Assembly (NCBI GenBank): GCA_945865405.1
Contig: CAMBDS010000022.1
Location: forward strand, 1-47,714
Source: Caldithrix abyssi DSM 13497
GTDB taxonomy: Bacteria; Electryoneota; AABM5-125-24; Hatepunaeales; Hatepunaeaceae
DNA: 47,714 nt
Direction: 5' to 3'
Both the position numbers and the translations under genes were made by a program. Positions 36,608-44,409 of this stretch are shown piece after piece (position 1 is the first letter of the stretch; the number at the start of each line of letters is the position of its first letter). The notes under the pieces are model-generated. The model ran no database searches. It worked only from the letters and a program-made list of their open reading frames with translations, and was not told where the DNA came from.

Positions 36608-37960
36608 ATGGATCAATTCGCGCTTTGGGCGCTAATCATTGGTATCATCTCAACTGCCTCTTTACCGTTGGGATCAGTTCTTGGTATGACGTTTCGACCG
36701 AGAGCTTCGATTGTGGGGGCGTTGGCAGCTTTTGGAGGTGGTGCACTTTTGGCGGCGCTATCGGTCGAGCTTATTGCTCCGACGATGATGCATGCATCTG
36801 AGAGCGAGGAGGGGCGGCATCTCGCATATGCCCTGCTGATTGGCGGAGTATTGGGAGGAGTATTCTTCTGGGTTCTCGATCAAATGCTGAATGCAAGGGG
36901 CGGGTATTTGCGCAAGACTGCGACGGCGATCAGCTATTTGAGTAAGAGTAGATCGAAGCAGATGGCAGGATTGGTCGAAAGATTATCGACAAGTCAACTG
37001 TTCAGATCGATTCCACCAGATCAGGTTGAGTTGCTTCTGCAACGATTGAAACCGGTGGTATTCAATCCGCAGGAAGTAATGTTCAAGGAAGGAAGCAAAG
37101 GTGACAGCCTATATATCATCGAGTCGGGGGAGATAACTTTAACTCGAAATGGTGATCAGATCGGGACAATCGCTCCCGGTGATATTGTCGGGGAGATCGC
37201 GTTGTTGTCGAACAGCTCAAGGACAGCGACTGCTAAAGCAACCAATCTTGTGAAGGCTATGGAGCTGAATCGCCATGACTTCGAAGCTATCTGCAAGCAT
37301 GCGCCACTTTTTGCCGTTGCAGTGCGAGAGATTGCAAGCTCACGGCTTGAAGATCTTAGTCATCGGGATGCTCAGACGGCACAGCACTCTATCGAATGGG
37401 CAGAAGAAGCTTCATTAGCTATTCGTAAAGGAACTCACGTTCCGACGGCAGGTGAACTCCACAAGGCAGCACATGAAAAATCAGGGGCGGCCTTGGGAAT
37501 ATGGCTGGGAATAACGCTGGACGGAATCCCGGAATGTTTCGTGTTGGGGGCAACGGTGCTTGACATTATTCATCGGCAGGCGGCTGGTGGAACTCCGACG
37601 CTACTATCGGTGATGCCATACACGTTTCTGGTGGGGTTGATACTATCGAATGTGCCGGAAGCTCTTTCAAGCAGTGTCGGGATGCTGAATCAGGGGTGGA
37701 AGAAGTGGAAGGTGTTGATGCTCTGGTCGTCACTGGTTGTGGTCGGGACGATTCTGACGATGGTCGGGTTTTATTTTGGCGAGGACGTACCTCACTCGGT
37801 GGAGGTTGGGGCTGAAGGTATGGCGGCAGGGGCGATGCTGACGATGATCGCCCAGACGATGATCCCGGAGGCGGTGCACCTTGGGGGGCCGAACATTGTG
37901 GGACTTTCGACGCTGGCGGGGTTCCTGATGACGGTAGCGTTTAAGCTGGTGGAGGGGTGA
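36608..37960 (+). CDS. ZIP-family-like metal transporter with internal cyclic-nucleotide-binding domain
   Basis: 450 residues. Membrane segments at about 5-27, 33-57 and 72-93 form the first half of a ZIP-like carrier. A complete cyclic-nucleotide-binding domain is inserted at 131-245, with a phosphate-binding cassette VGEIALLSNSSRTATAKA in which Glu196 and Arg205 are conserved. The second half (about 290-450) has the ZIP TM4/TM5-like LDGIPECFVLG and SNVPEALSSS, where the first His of HNxPEG is Asp or Ser. So a divalent-metal transporter gated or tuned by cAMP/cGMP-like ligand is a reasonable inference. The usual ZIP variable loop is between TM3 and TM4, exactly where the domain sits. ATG follows the yciI gene by 38 bases. 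Confidence 0.82.
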   Translation: MDQFALWALIIGIISTASLPLGSVLGMTFRPRASIVGALAAFGGGALLAALSVELIAPTMMHASESEEGRHLAYALLIGGVLGGVFFWVLDQMLNARGGYLRKTATAISYLSKSRSKQMAGLVERLSTSQLFRSIPPDQVELLLQRLKPVVFNPQEVMFKEGSKGDSLYIIESGEITLTRNGDQIGTIAPGDIVGEIALLSNSSRTATAKATNLVKAMELNRHDFEAICKHAPLFAVAVREIASSRLEDLSHRDAQTAQHSIEWAEEASLAIRKGTHVPTAGELHKAAHEKSGAALGIWLGITLDGIPECFVLGATVLDIIHRQAAGGTPTLLSVMPYTFLVGLILSNVPEALSSSVGMLNQGWKKWKVLMLWSSLVVVGTILTMVGFYFGEDVPHSVEVGAEGMAAGAMLTMIAQTMIPEAVHLGGPNIVGLSTLAGFLMTVAFKLVEG

Positions 37961-37983
37961 GAGGCAACACTGGAATAAAATTT

Positions 37984-38046
37984 GTGTCAGCCTCGGCGGG
38001 CTGACACTGGAACCGTGTAGCCACTGCCAGCCCGCCGGGGCCGGCA
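37984..38046. repeat. REP hairpins upstream of the RAYT gene
   Basis: GTGTCAGCC/GGCTGACAC (37984-38007) with tail TGGAAC, then CTGCCAGCCC/GGGCCGGCAG (about 38024-38046, one mismatch). The first is the same element as the repeats downstream of the RAYT at 38559-38668. Confidence 0.85.
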
Positions 38047-38053
38047 GTAAATA

Positions 38054-38548
38054 GTGAATGAATATTCCATGGCTTTAAGAAGACGAGCCATAATTGACCA
38101 CCCCGCGTATTACTTTGTCACGGCAACTACATACGATCATAACCCGTGTTTCCAATTCGATGCAGCAAAAATAGTTGCAGAAGAGCGACTACTGAGGACT
38201 GCAAACGAAAAAAATGTAAAAATACTTGCCTATGTCATTATGTCCACTCATCTTCATTTTGTTGGCTACTTCCCAGAAGGTGGTTTGCAATTGTCCAAAT
38301 TGATGCTGGCAGTTAAGGGAAGAATACGAAAAGACCTAATAGGCGATTTCAAACTTTGGGAAGCAAGATTCGACGGAAAGCTAATCAAATCTGAGAAAAT
38401 GTTAGCAGAAGATATTGAGTATATTCACAATAATCCCGTCAAAGCAGACATAAGCTCAATACCTGAAGATTACCAGTACTCGAGTGCAGCTATATGGGCT
38501 GGTATCAAACATGATGAGAGAGTCTTTGCAAGATTTGGGATAGATTAA
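38054..38548 (+). CDS. REP-associated tyrosine transposase (RAYT)
   Basis: 164 residues from GTG (or 159 from ATG at 38069). It belongs to the Y1/HUH transposase class that acts on REP hairpins. The HUH-type motif is STHLHFVGYF (His66 and His68), and the catalytic Tyr is Tyr123 in IEYIHNNPVKAD, the standard RAYT ending of the core. Length and gene order (single gene, no accessory protein) fit RAYTs rather than IS200/IS605. It is bracketed by REP hairpins, one similar copy upstream and three downstream, the classic arrangement. It appears complete and potentially active. Confidence 0.93.
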   Translation: MNEYSMALRRRAIIDHPAYYFVTATTYDHNPCFQFDAAKIVAEERLLRTANEKNVKILAYVIMSTHLHFVGYFPEGGLQLSKLMLAVKGRIRKDLIGDFKLWEARFDGKLIKSEKMLAEDIEYIHNNPVKADISSIPEDYQYSSAAIWAGIKHDERVFARFGID

Positions 38549-38558
38549 TGGGGCTTGA

Positions 38559-38668
38559 GCGTCAACCACGGCGAGTCGACATTGGAAGATAGTATGTGTC
38601 AGCCACGGCGGGCTGACACTGGACAGTAACAACAATTTGTGTCGACCACGGCGGGTCGACACTGGAAC
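38559..38668. repeat. Three REP hairpins downstream of the RAYT
   Basis: Copies at 38559-38586 (decayed: GCGTCAACC...GTCGACATTGG), 38596-38624 (GTGTCAGCC/GGCTGACAC) and 38639-38668 (GTGTCGACC/GGTCGACAC), each with the loop acggcg and the tail CTGGAA or similar, spaced 37 and 43 bp. Stem changes are compensated on both sides (AGCC/GGCT versus GACC/GGTC). Confidence 0.9.
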
Positions 38669-38685
38669 TTCTCGGTAAAACAACA

Positions 38686-39687
38686 ATGTCCTCTTACATC
38701 CTAAAACGCATTCTGCTGATGATACCGACGCTGTTCGGGATCACTGTCGTCGCATTCCTCATCATTCACCTCGCTCCGGGAGACCCGGCCGCGATGAAGG
38801 CTCGTGCCGCTGAAGGTGCGGCTGAGTCGATCTCTGAGGAGGCGCTCCAGAAGACACGAGAGCTTTATGGCCTCGATAAGCCGCTCCATGTCCAGTACGG
38901 TCTCTGGATCAAGCGGATCGTTCAGCTCGACTTCGGGCAGTCGATCAAGTTCAATCGCCCCGTCTGGGACGTGTTGAAAGAGCGCATTCCCGTCTCAATG
39001 AAGCTCGCGCTGACGTCGCTCTTCTTCGCGTACGTGATCTCGATTCCGCTCGGGATCTACTCGGCGTCGCACCAGTACTCGCGGCTTGACCGGACGGTGA
39101 CGCTGCTACTGTTCGTCCTCTATTCTCTGCCCGGCTTTTGGGTGGCTACGATGCTGATAGTCTTTATGGGTGGGGGTGACTTCCTCGACATCTTCCCAGT
39201 TTTCGGGTTGTCGTCGGTGGGAGCCGAGCAGTGGGGGTACTGGGATCGCTTTTGGGACGCAGCATGGCATCTTGTCCTGCCGATTTTTTGCATGACTTAT
39301 GCATCGTTGGCGGTGTTGTCGAGGTATATGCGGACGGCGATGCTGGAGGTTATTCGTCAGGACTACATTACTACGGCACGCGCCAAGGGGCTCTCTGAGC
39401 GAGTTGTCATCTACAAGCATGCGTTGCGAAACTCGTTGATACCGATAGTGACATTGCTTTCGGGCATTTTTCCTGCTCTGTTGGGAGGGTCAATCATAAT
39501 CGAGTCGATCTTTACCATTCCGGGCATGGGCAAGCTGGCTTGGGAGGCGATCCTTGCGCGTGACTATCCGGTGATTATGGGTGAGTTGACGATTGTGTCG
39601 TTCCTGACTTTGTTTGGAATACTGATTTCCGACATATTGTATTCGGTCGTCGATCCTCGTATAGCTTACGAAAGAAAAAGCAAGTAA
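38686..39687 (+). CDS. ABC transporter permease, DppB/OppB type
   Basis: 333 residues with six membrane helices. The N-terminus YILKRILLMIPTLFGITVVAFLIIHLAPGDP is the typical start of dipeptide/oligopeptide permease B. The cytoplasmic EAA loop is ARAKGLSERVVIYKHALRNSLIP and a late motif is ESIFTIPGMGKLAWEAIL. It would form half of a peptide or nickel importer channel. The partner permease, ATPases and binding protein are not in the window, because tag follows directly, so it is an orphan here. The start is ATG, 18 bases after the last REP hairpin. Confidence 0.93.
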   Translation: MSSYILKRILLMIPTLFGITVVAFLIIHLAPGDPAAMKARAAEGAAESISEEALQKTRELYGLDKPLHVQYGLWIKRIVQLDFGQSIKFNRPVWDVLKERIPVSMKLALTSLFFAYVISIPLGIYSASHQYSRLDRTVTLLLFVLYSLPGFWVATMLIVFMGGGDFLDIFPVFGLSSVGAEQWGYWDRFWDAAWHLVLPIFCMTYASLAVLSRYMRTAMLEVIRQDYITTARAKGLSERVVIYKHALRNSLIPIVTLLSGIFPALLGGSIIIESIFTIPGMGKLAWEAILARDYPVIMGELTIVSFLTLFGILISDILYSVVDPRIAYERKSK

Positions 39688-39705
39688 AACAATAATTTCA
39701 TTCAC

Positions 39706-40320
39706 TTGACCACTTTACCACTTTCCCACTTGCCGACTTTACCACGTTGTAGTTGGCCCGGTAGTGACCCCCATTTGATTCCTTATCACGATGAGGAATG
39801 GGGCGTCCCAAAGCTTGATGACCGCGCCCAGTTTGAGCATCTTGTTATGGAGATTTTTCAAGCCGGGCTGTCGTGGCTGACGATCCTGAAACGACGTGAA
39901 GGATTCCGGAACGCTTTTGCTGACTTTGACGTTGCCTCTGTCGCAAGATTTGACGAAACTGATCGTGAGCGATTGCTCGCTGACCCGGGGATCATTCGTA
40001 ACAAAGCCAAAATCGACGCCTCAATCCACGATGCGAAGCTGTTTCTGCATCTGCAATTGGAATTTGGATCGTTTTTCAAATTTGCCAGCCAATTCGCTCC
40101 AGTAGAAAATCATCGGATGAGCGACACGAGTCAAATTCCAGCAAACTCGCAAGAGGCGGAGGCGATGTCGCGAGAGCTTAAGCGACGCGGCTTCAAGTTT
40201 GTCGGACCGACTGTCTGTTACTCACACTTGCAGTCGGTCGGCATCATCAATGACCATTTGGTAACCTGTTACCGTTATAACGAAATCGAAGGGCTTCGCC
40301 AAAAAGTCGGACTACTATGA
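39706..40320 (+). CDS. tag: DNA-3-methyladenine glycosylase I
   Basis: Base-excision repair enzyme removing 3-methyladenine. It has 204 residues. The HhH-superfamily Tag motifs are RCSWPGSDPHLIPYHDEEWG (zinc-site Cys, catalytic Glu region), FQAGLSWLTILKRREGFRNAFADFD and GFKFVGPTVCYSHLQSVGIINDHLVTC. The start is TTG at 39706 or a second TTG at 39730. The intervening residues (TTLPLSHLPTLPR) are encoded by a low-complexity cactttaccactttccc sequence, so the later start is at least as plausible. Its stop overlaps the next lipoprotein's ATG. Confidence 0.93.
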   Translation: MTTLPLSHLPTLPRCSWPGSDPHLIPYHDEEWGVPKLDDRAQFEHLVMEIFQAGLSWLTILKRREGFRNAFADFDVASVARFDETDRERLLADPGIIRNKAKIDASIHDAKLFLHLQLEFGSFFKFASQFAPVENHRMSDTSQIPANSQEAEAMSRELKRRGFKFVGPTVCYSHLQSVGIINDHLVTCYRYNEIEGLRQKVGLL

Positions 40321-40667
40321 AAAACAGCCAATATAAATTTTTGAGCCAATCACTTTTGGTGGTACTGTTTCTCGCTATCGCCATGTCGGGTTGCGACTAC
40401 TCGGCTCGCAGTGACCTGAAGGCGATGGATAAAGCGATGAAAGACGCCGAAGAGAACAACGCTGACCAATGGGCAGAGAGAGAATTCAAAAAGGCGCAGG
40501 CGGCCTTCGGTGAAGCGCAGGATTTGGCTCGAAACCGAGAAATTAACAAGGCGAGAGATAAGGCGGTAGAAGCGAAAGGGTACGCAGATGAGGCACTGGA
40601 GCTGACGTTGAAGCGTAAAGCCGAGATGGAAGCCGAAAGGGATCGACTTGGGACTTACACGCCATAA
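40317..40667 (+). CDS. Small lipoprotein with helical repeat domain (paralog 1)
   Basis: 116 residues. A signal peptide with lipobox AMSGC gives a predicted lipidated Cys near residue 26. The mature part is a charged, Ala-rich helical region (DQWAEREFKKAQAAFGEAQDLARNREINKARDKAVEAKGYADEALELTLKRKAEME), similar to DUF4398-type helical proteins. A close paralog is encoded at 40884-41222. It is likely periplasmic and membrane-anchored; function unknown. ATG overlaps the tag stop (ATGA). Confidence 0.82.
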   Translation: MKNSQYKFLSQSLLVVLFLAIAMSGCDYSARSDLKAMDKAMKDAEENNADQWAEREFKKAQAAFGEAQDLARNREINKARDKAVEAKGYADEALELTLKRKAEMEAERDRLGTYTP

Positions 40668-40845
40668 AGAAAGTAGAAAGTAGAAAGGTGACAGGCAGGA
40701 ATGCCTGTCGTACTGGTGAGAATGGACAGGTGACACCACCCTACCCCCCCGCAATCGAAGGGGAGAAAAGTTGACTCCCTCCCAGCAACGCTGCGCGGGA
40801 ATCACGCGAGATTAAAAGGAGGCTCAAGCAAGCTTGAGCACTCCG
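40668..40845. repeat. Repeat block between the two lipoprotein genes
   Basis: Low-complexity aagaaagtagaaagtagaaa, then a GACAGGC/GCCTGTC hairpin with GTACTGG tail (40688-40716), a C-rich ccctaccccccc...gaagggga element (40737-40768) like the gatA insert, and GCTCAAGC/GCTTGAGC with CTCCG tail (40822-40845). All families recur elsewhere in the window. Confidence 0.85.
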
Positions 40846-40883
40846 CAAGACGATTTACGACTTACTCACATTTCACTATACAA

Positions 40884-41222
40884 ATGAGAATATTAAAGAT
40901 TAAGTTCTTCACCTTTTACACAGCTTCACTTCTGATACTTTCCGGCTGTGACTGGTCTGCCAAGTGGGATCTTCGGCAGGCTGACAAGGCTTTGAAAGAG
41001 GCTGACAAACATCAAGCTGAAACCTGGGCAGAACCGGAGTACAGAAAAGCCCAAAAGGCATTTGTTGAGGCTATGGATCTGGCTAAGGTTAGGGTTATCA
41101 ACGAAGCTCGTGACAAGGCGGCTGAATCAAGAATGTGGGCAGAAGAAGCGACGGATCTCGCTATAACACGCTTTCAAGAGATGCAGGAAGAAAAGGAGAG
41201 GTTGGGGGTCTATCAACCTTAG
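40884..41222 (+). CDS. Small lipoprotein with helical repeat domain (paralog 2)
   Basis: 112 residues. Lipobox ILSGC gives a lipidated Cys near residue 22. The mature part parallels the gene at 40317: DWSAKWDLRQADKALKEADKHQAETWAEPEYRKAQKAFVEAMDLAKVRVINEARDKAAESRMWAEEATDLA, ending RLGVYQP against RLGTYTP. The two clearly arose by tandem duplication and now have a repeat block between them. The role is unknown; envelope association is inferred from the lipobox. Confidence 0.82.
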   Translation: MRILKIKFFTFYTASLLILSGCDWSAKWDLRQADKALKEADKHQAETWAEPEYRKAQKAFVEAMDLAKVRVINEARDKAAESRMWAEEATDLAITRFQEMQEEKERLGVYQP

Positions 41223-41312
41223 TTTGGAGTTTGGAGTTTGGAATTTGGAATTTGGTTGCAGACTCTTACGAATATTTTTCCAAGTTCCAAACGCCAAAAT
41301 TCTAAACTTGAA

Positions 41313-42014
41313 ATGCCTTTTCATACAATTGTCCCTGAATCGCTTTCCGCTCCCGAACGGCATGCATTGATGCTCTCGATTGTGATCCCCCGCCCTATCG
41401 GACTTATCTCTACAATTTCTGTCGATGGGCTTCCCAATCTCGCCCCGTTCAGCTATTTCCAAGCCGTCAGTGCCGTGCCACCACTTCTTCTATTTTGCCC
41501 CAATCGCAACCGTTTTGGCCGCATTAAGCACAGCCTGATCAACGCTCGTGACCAGCGAGAATTCGTCGCCTGTATGGTGACAGAGGAGATGGCTGAGGCA
41601 ATAAACTACGCTTCCGGTGAGTTCCATGATGGAGTGAATGAATTTGAGGAAGCGGGATTCACGCCTCTGGCGTCGGAACTGGTGAAGCCATTCCGAGTGG
41701 CAGAGTCGCCTATCCAGATGGAGTGCCGGGTGCGTGAGGTGATGGAGTTTTCGGATAAGCCGTTGGGAGGGTCGATTGTGATTGGAGAGGTTGTGCGGTT
41801 TCATATCAGCGAAGAATTGCTGAGAAAATCGGATGGCAACCTGTCGCAAGCCGTCGATCATCCTGAATACCAGCCGATTTCGAGGCTGGGAGGAGTGGCA
41901 TACGGGTTGCTGCGGAAGACGTTCGATATGCCGAGACCGAAGATGACGGATGATGGGAAAGTCGTGGAAGGAAGCCATAAGATTACGAGGAAGGCGGATT
42001 TGAGGACGCCTTAA
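41313..42014 (+). CDS. Flavin reductase-family protein
   Basis: 233 residues from ATG at 41313. A longer frame from 41238 is rejected because its first 25 codons are a tttggag-type low-complexity run. The flavin reductase/FMN-binding split-barrel fold is shown by ALMLSIVIPRPIGLISTISVDGLPNLAPFSYFQAVSAVPPLLLFCPN at the start, DQREFVACMVTEEMAEAINYASGEF in the middle and YQPISRLGGVAYGLLRKTFDMPRP at the end. It probably binds FMN and may reduce flavin or act as an oxidoreductase partner; the substrate is unknown. Confidence 0.87.
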   Translation: MPFHTIVPESLSAPERHALMLSIVIPRPIGLISTISVDGLPNLAPFSYFQAVSAVPPLLLFCPNRNRFGRIKHSLINARDQREFVACMVTEEMAEAINYASGEFHDGVNEFEEAGFTPLASELVKPFRVAESPIQMECRVREVMEFSDKPLGGSIVIGEVVRFHISEELLRKSDGNLSQAVDHPEYQPISRLGGVAYGLLRKTFDMPRPKMTDDGKVVEGSHKITRKADLRTP

Positions 42015-42042
42015 GGTTAGGCAGGCTGTTAAAGGTAAAATC

Positions 42043-42651
42043 ATGAGCAAAAACATTATCCTAATAGGTGGTGCGCCGACCGCAGGTAAATCAACAATGG
42101 CACACTTGGTCGCAGGGCATCTTGGCTTACCGTGGATTTCTACTGACCAGATCAGGGAGATGATGCGGCTTGTAGCCAATCGAAATGATTATCCAAAATT
42201 ATTTAGTCCCGAAGGATATACTGCCGAACGTTTTTTGACAGAATTTTCAACCGCGCAAATAGCAGATATGGAAATGGAACAAGGAGAAGCAGTTTGGCCT
42301 GGAATTAAAAAGTTCATTCTGGATGATTACACTTGGAGAGACGGATTTATCATTGAAGGTGTAGATATACTTCCGCACCTTATCGCGAAAGATTTTGTGA
42401 ATGAAAAACAGATAAGGCCAATTTTTTTAATAGATGAGGACAGAGACAGAATTAGCGATGTCCTGTTTACTCGCGGTCTTTGGGGCGACGCGCATACTTA
42501 TTCCGTTGATCTGAAAGAAAAAGAAATTGAGTGGGTATTACTTTTTAACCAGAGACTTAAAACAGAAGTGGGAAAATTTGGTTATCCATTGATCGAAGTC
42601 AAAAAGCACAATGATGATCTGCAGGCTGTACTCAAGGCGTTAGGTATTTAG
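42043..42651 (+). CDS. P-loop kinase-like protein (2-phosphoglycerate kinase-like)
   Basis: 202 residues with Walker A GGAPTAGKST (residues 9-18). STDQIREMMRLVANRNDYPKLF follows, then GFIIEGVDILPHL and a region with paired arginines (EDRDRISDVLFTRG) that could serve as a lid. This pattern is like 2-phosphoglycerate kinase-related or nucleoside-kinase-type ATPases, but the substrate is not clear. The gene is AT-richer than its neighbours, possibly acquired. ATG at 42043 comes 29 bases after the flavin reductase stop. Confidence 0.7.
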   Translation: MSKNIILIGGAPTAGKSTMAHLVAGHLGLPWISTDQIREMMRLVANRNDYPKLFSPEGYTAERFLTEFSTAQIADMEMEQGEAVWPGIKKFILDDYTWRDGFIIEGVDILPHLIAKDFVNEKQIRPIFLIDEDRDRISDVLFTRGLWGDAHTYSVDLKEKEIEWVLLFNQRLKTEVGKFGYPLIEVKKHNDDLQAVLKALGI

Positions 42652-42986
42652 CGATTAGCGCAGGCTGTCAGCTAAGTTGCAGTGCAATTGAAACATGACG
42701 GGAACTGGTGCAGGGCTCGTTAACGGCCCCTACGCGACGAAGGAGAAGTCAAGCTTCGCCCGTATGGATAAGGCGCCGTACAGCAATGCCTGTCCTCCCC
42801 GGAGAAAAAATTGATGCTGAACCACTCTAATGCATTATTCCTGCAAACTCCATTAGCAGTGACATCGATTCCTTCGTAAATTATTATCGTCCGACGGATC
42901 GTATGATCCAATTGTCGGGCGATTCTTCATTATTACCAGACACTCTCAAAATGATTATTGCATTCAATCGAACGAGAAGCAACTAA
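42652..42986. other. Intergenic region before trkH: repeats and a hairpin
   Basis: No gene is seen. It contains a GGGCTCG/CGGCCCC element with TACGCGAC tail (42713-42738, sister of 3103), a decayed AAGCTTCGCCC element (42739-42766, sister of 2954), and a structured terminator-like sequence at 42886-42923. Confidence 0.75.
42886..42923 (+). terminator. Terminator-like nested hairpin
   Basis: Outer stem ATCGTCCGAC / GTCGGGCGAT (one wobble) encloses an inner hairpin GGATC-gtat-GATCC, followed by tcttcattatt. The T-run is weak. It could end the kinase transcript or act in the trkH leader. Confidence 0.45.
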
Positions 42987-44408
42987 ATGCGAATTCACGT
43001 AGCATTGTATTACAATGGCTTGCTGTTGGCTCTGGTTGGCGGGGGGATGGTTATATCCTCATTCGTCAGCTTAGCGTCCGACGGGCCTGTCTCGATGTTC
43101 TTGCTGGTAGGCTTGGTGACTGCTGCCGTTGGGCTTACACCGATGTTGATAATCCCGAAACATTCGGATGTCAGCTTCCGCGAATCGATCTTCATTGCCG
43201 CTTTCGGATGGATCTCGTGTTGCCTTGTTGGAGCCTTGCCATATTACTTTTACGGATCTCCGTTCACATTTTTGAATGCGATGTTCGAATCGGTTTCCGG
43301 GTTCACATCAACAGGAGCATCAATACTTCAGTCTGTCGAGGAGCTTCCGAAGGGGATGCTTTTCTGGCGATCCCTGACCCACTGGATTGGCGGTTTGGGA
43401 ATAGTGGGGTTTGCGTACTTTGTCCTGCCGAGAGTCGGTCAGGTCAGTAGGTCGATCCTGCCGCAAGAATATAGCGGACTCGGAGCGAGGACCAAGGATA
43501 TCGCCCGCGGTCTGTTTATGGTATATTTCGGGTTGACAGCGGCTCAGGTGGTCTTCACAGTACTTGCAGGGATGCCGTTTTTCGATGCGGTGACGACGGC
43601 TTTTTCGACGATCTCAACCGGGGGCTTTTCGGTAAAGAACCTCAGCATGGCATCGTATGGCAATCTCTCTGCCGAAATTGTCGTTATGATTTTCATGGTG
43701 CTTGCAGGGACGAACTTTGTCTTTATCCTTAGCCTTGCTTCACGACCACGAGCAACTCGTTCGGGCTGGGAGATCTTTCGATTTTACATCACGATGCTGG
43801 GGATTTTCATCGTTTTAACATCGATCATGATCTACGGTAGCACCTATCAAAGCTGGGGAGAAGCGATCAGATATGCCTCTTTCCAGATTATCACGGCTTC
43901 AACGGCGACGGGACTTGGATCAGCGGACGCATCGAGCTGGCCCCATGCGGCGCAGATCGTGATTACGATAATAATGATCATCGGAGCTTGCTCCGGATCG
44001 TCTGCCGGTGGGATAAAGTTAGACCGCATACTGTTATATTTCAAAGTGTTCAGCATCAGATTGAAATGTTTTGTTCATCCGAACGTCGTGCCGGCAATCC
44101 GACTGGACAAAAAAGCAATGAATGTCGAAAATGTTGAGCGGGCAGTCTTTTACGTTTCAGTCTATATCGCAGTGCTATGTCTATCAACATTGGCGCTTGG
44201 GTGGACGGGGATGACCGGCGTAGATTCGTTCACTGGGTCGGTGGCATGCCTGTCGAATGTCGGACCGGGATTGGGTTCGGTTGGAGCGATGGAGAACTAC
44301 TATCACATTCCCGAAGTAGGTAAAATGATCTTGATTTTTGTAATGCTGCTCGGCAGACTTGAGGTCTTTGCACTTATCCTTCCGTTTACACCGGGATTCT
44401 GGAGATAA
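42987..44408 (+). CDS. trkH: Potassium uptake protein TrkH
   Basis: Channel-like membrane subunit of Trk/Ktr K+ uptake, 473 residues. The four pore loops with their filter glycines are visible: ESVSGFTSTGASIL, STISTGGFSVK, ASTATGLGSAD and LSNVGPGLGSVG. The hallmark FWRSLTHWIGGLGIVGFAYFVLPRVG follows the first pore. The end, GRLEVFALILPFTPGFWR, is the standard TrkH C-terminus. TrkA, the NAD-binding regulator, is not in the window. The DHH gene starts one base after its stop. Confidence 0.96.
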   Translation: MRIHVALYYNGLLLALVGGGMVISSFVSLASDGPVSMFLLVGLVTAAVGLTPMLIIPKHSDVSFRESIFIAAFGWISCCLVGALPYYFYGSPFTFLNAMFESVSGFTSTGASILQSVEELPKGMLFWRSLTHWIGGLGIVGFAYFVLPRVGQVSRSILPQEYSGLGARTKDIARGLFMVYFGLTAAQVVFTVLAGMPFFDAVTTAFSTISTGGFSVKNLSMASYGNLSAEIVVMIFMVLAGTNFVFILSLASRPRATRSGWEIFRFYITMLGIFIVLTSIMIYGSTYQSWGEAIRYASFQIITASTATGLGSADASSWPHAAQIVITIIMIIGACSGSSAGGIKLDRILLYFKVFSIRLKCFVHPNVVPAIRLDKKAMNVENVERAVFYVSVYIAVLCLSTLALGWTGMTGVDSFTGSVACLSNVGPGLGSVGAMENYYHIPEVGKMILIFVMLLGRLEVFALILPFTPGFWR

Positions 44409-44409
44409 A

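Noticed and set aside
41238..41312. Longer N-terminus for the flavin reductase
   Set aside because: The extra codons are a tttggag-type low-complexity run; ATG at 41313 gives the family-typical start.
44359..44409. Longer N-terminus for the DHH phosphoesterase
   Set aside because: It overlaps trkH by 50 bases; ATG at 44410 starts right at the conserved first motif.
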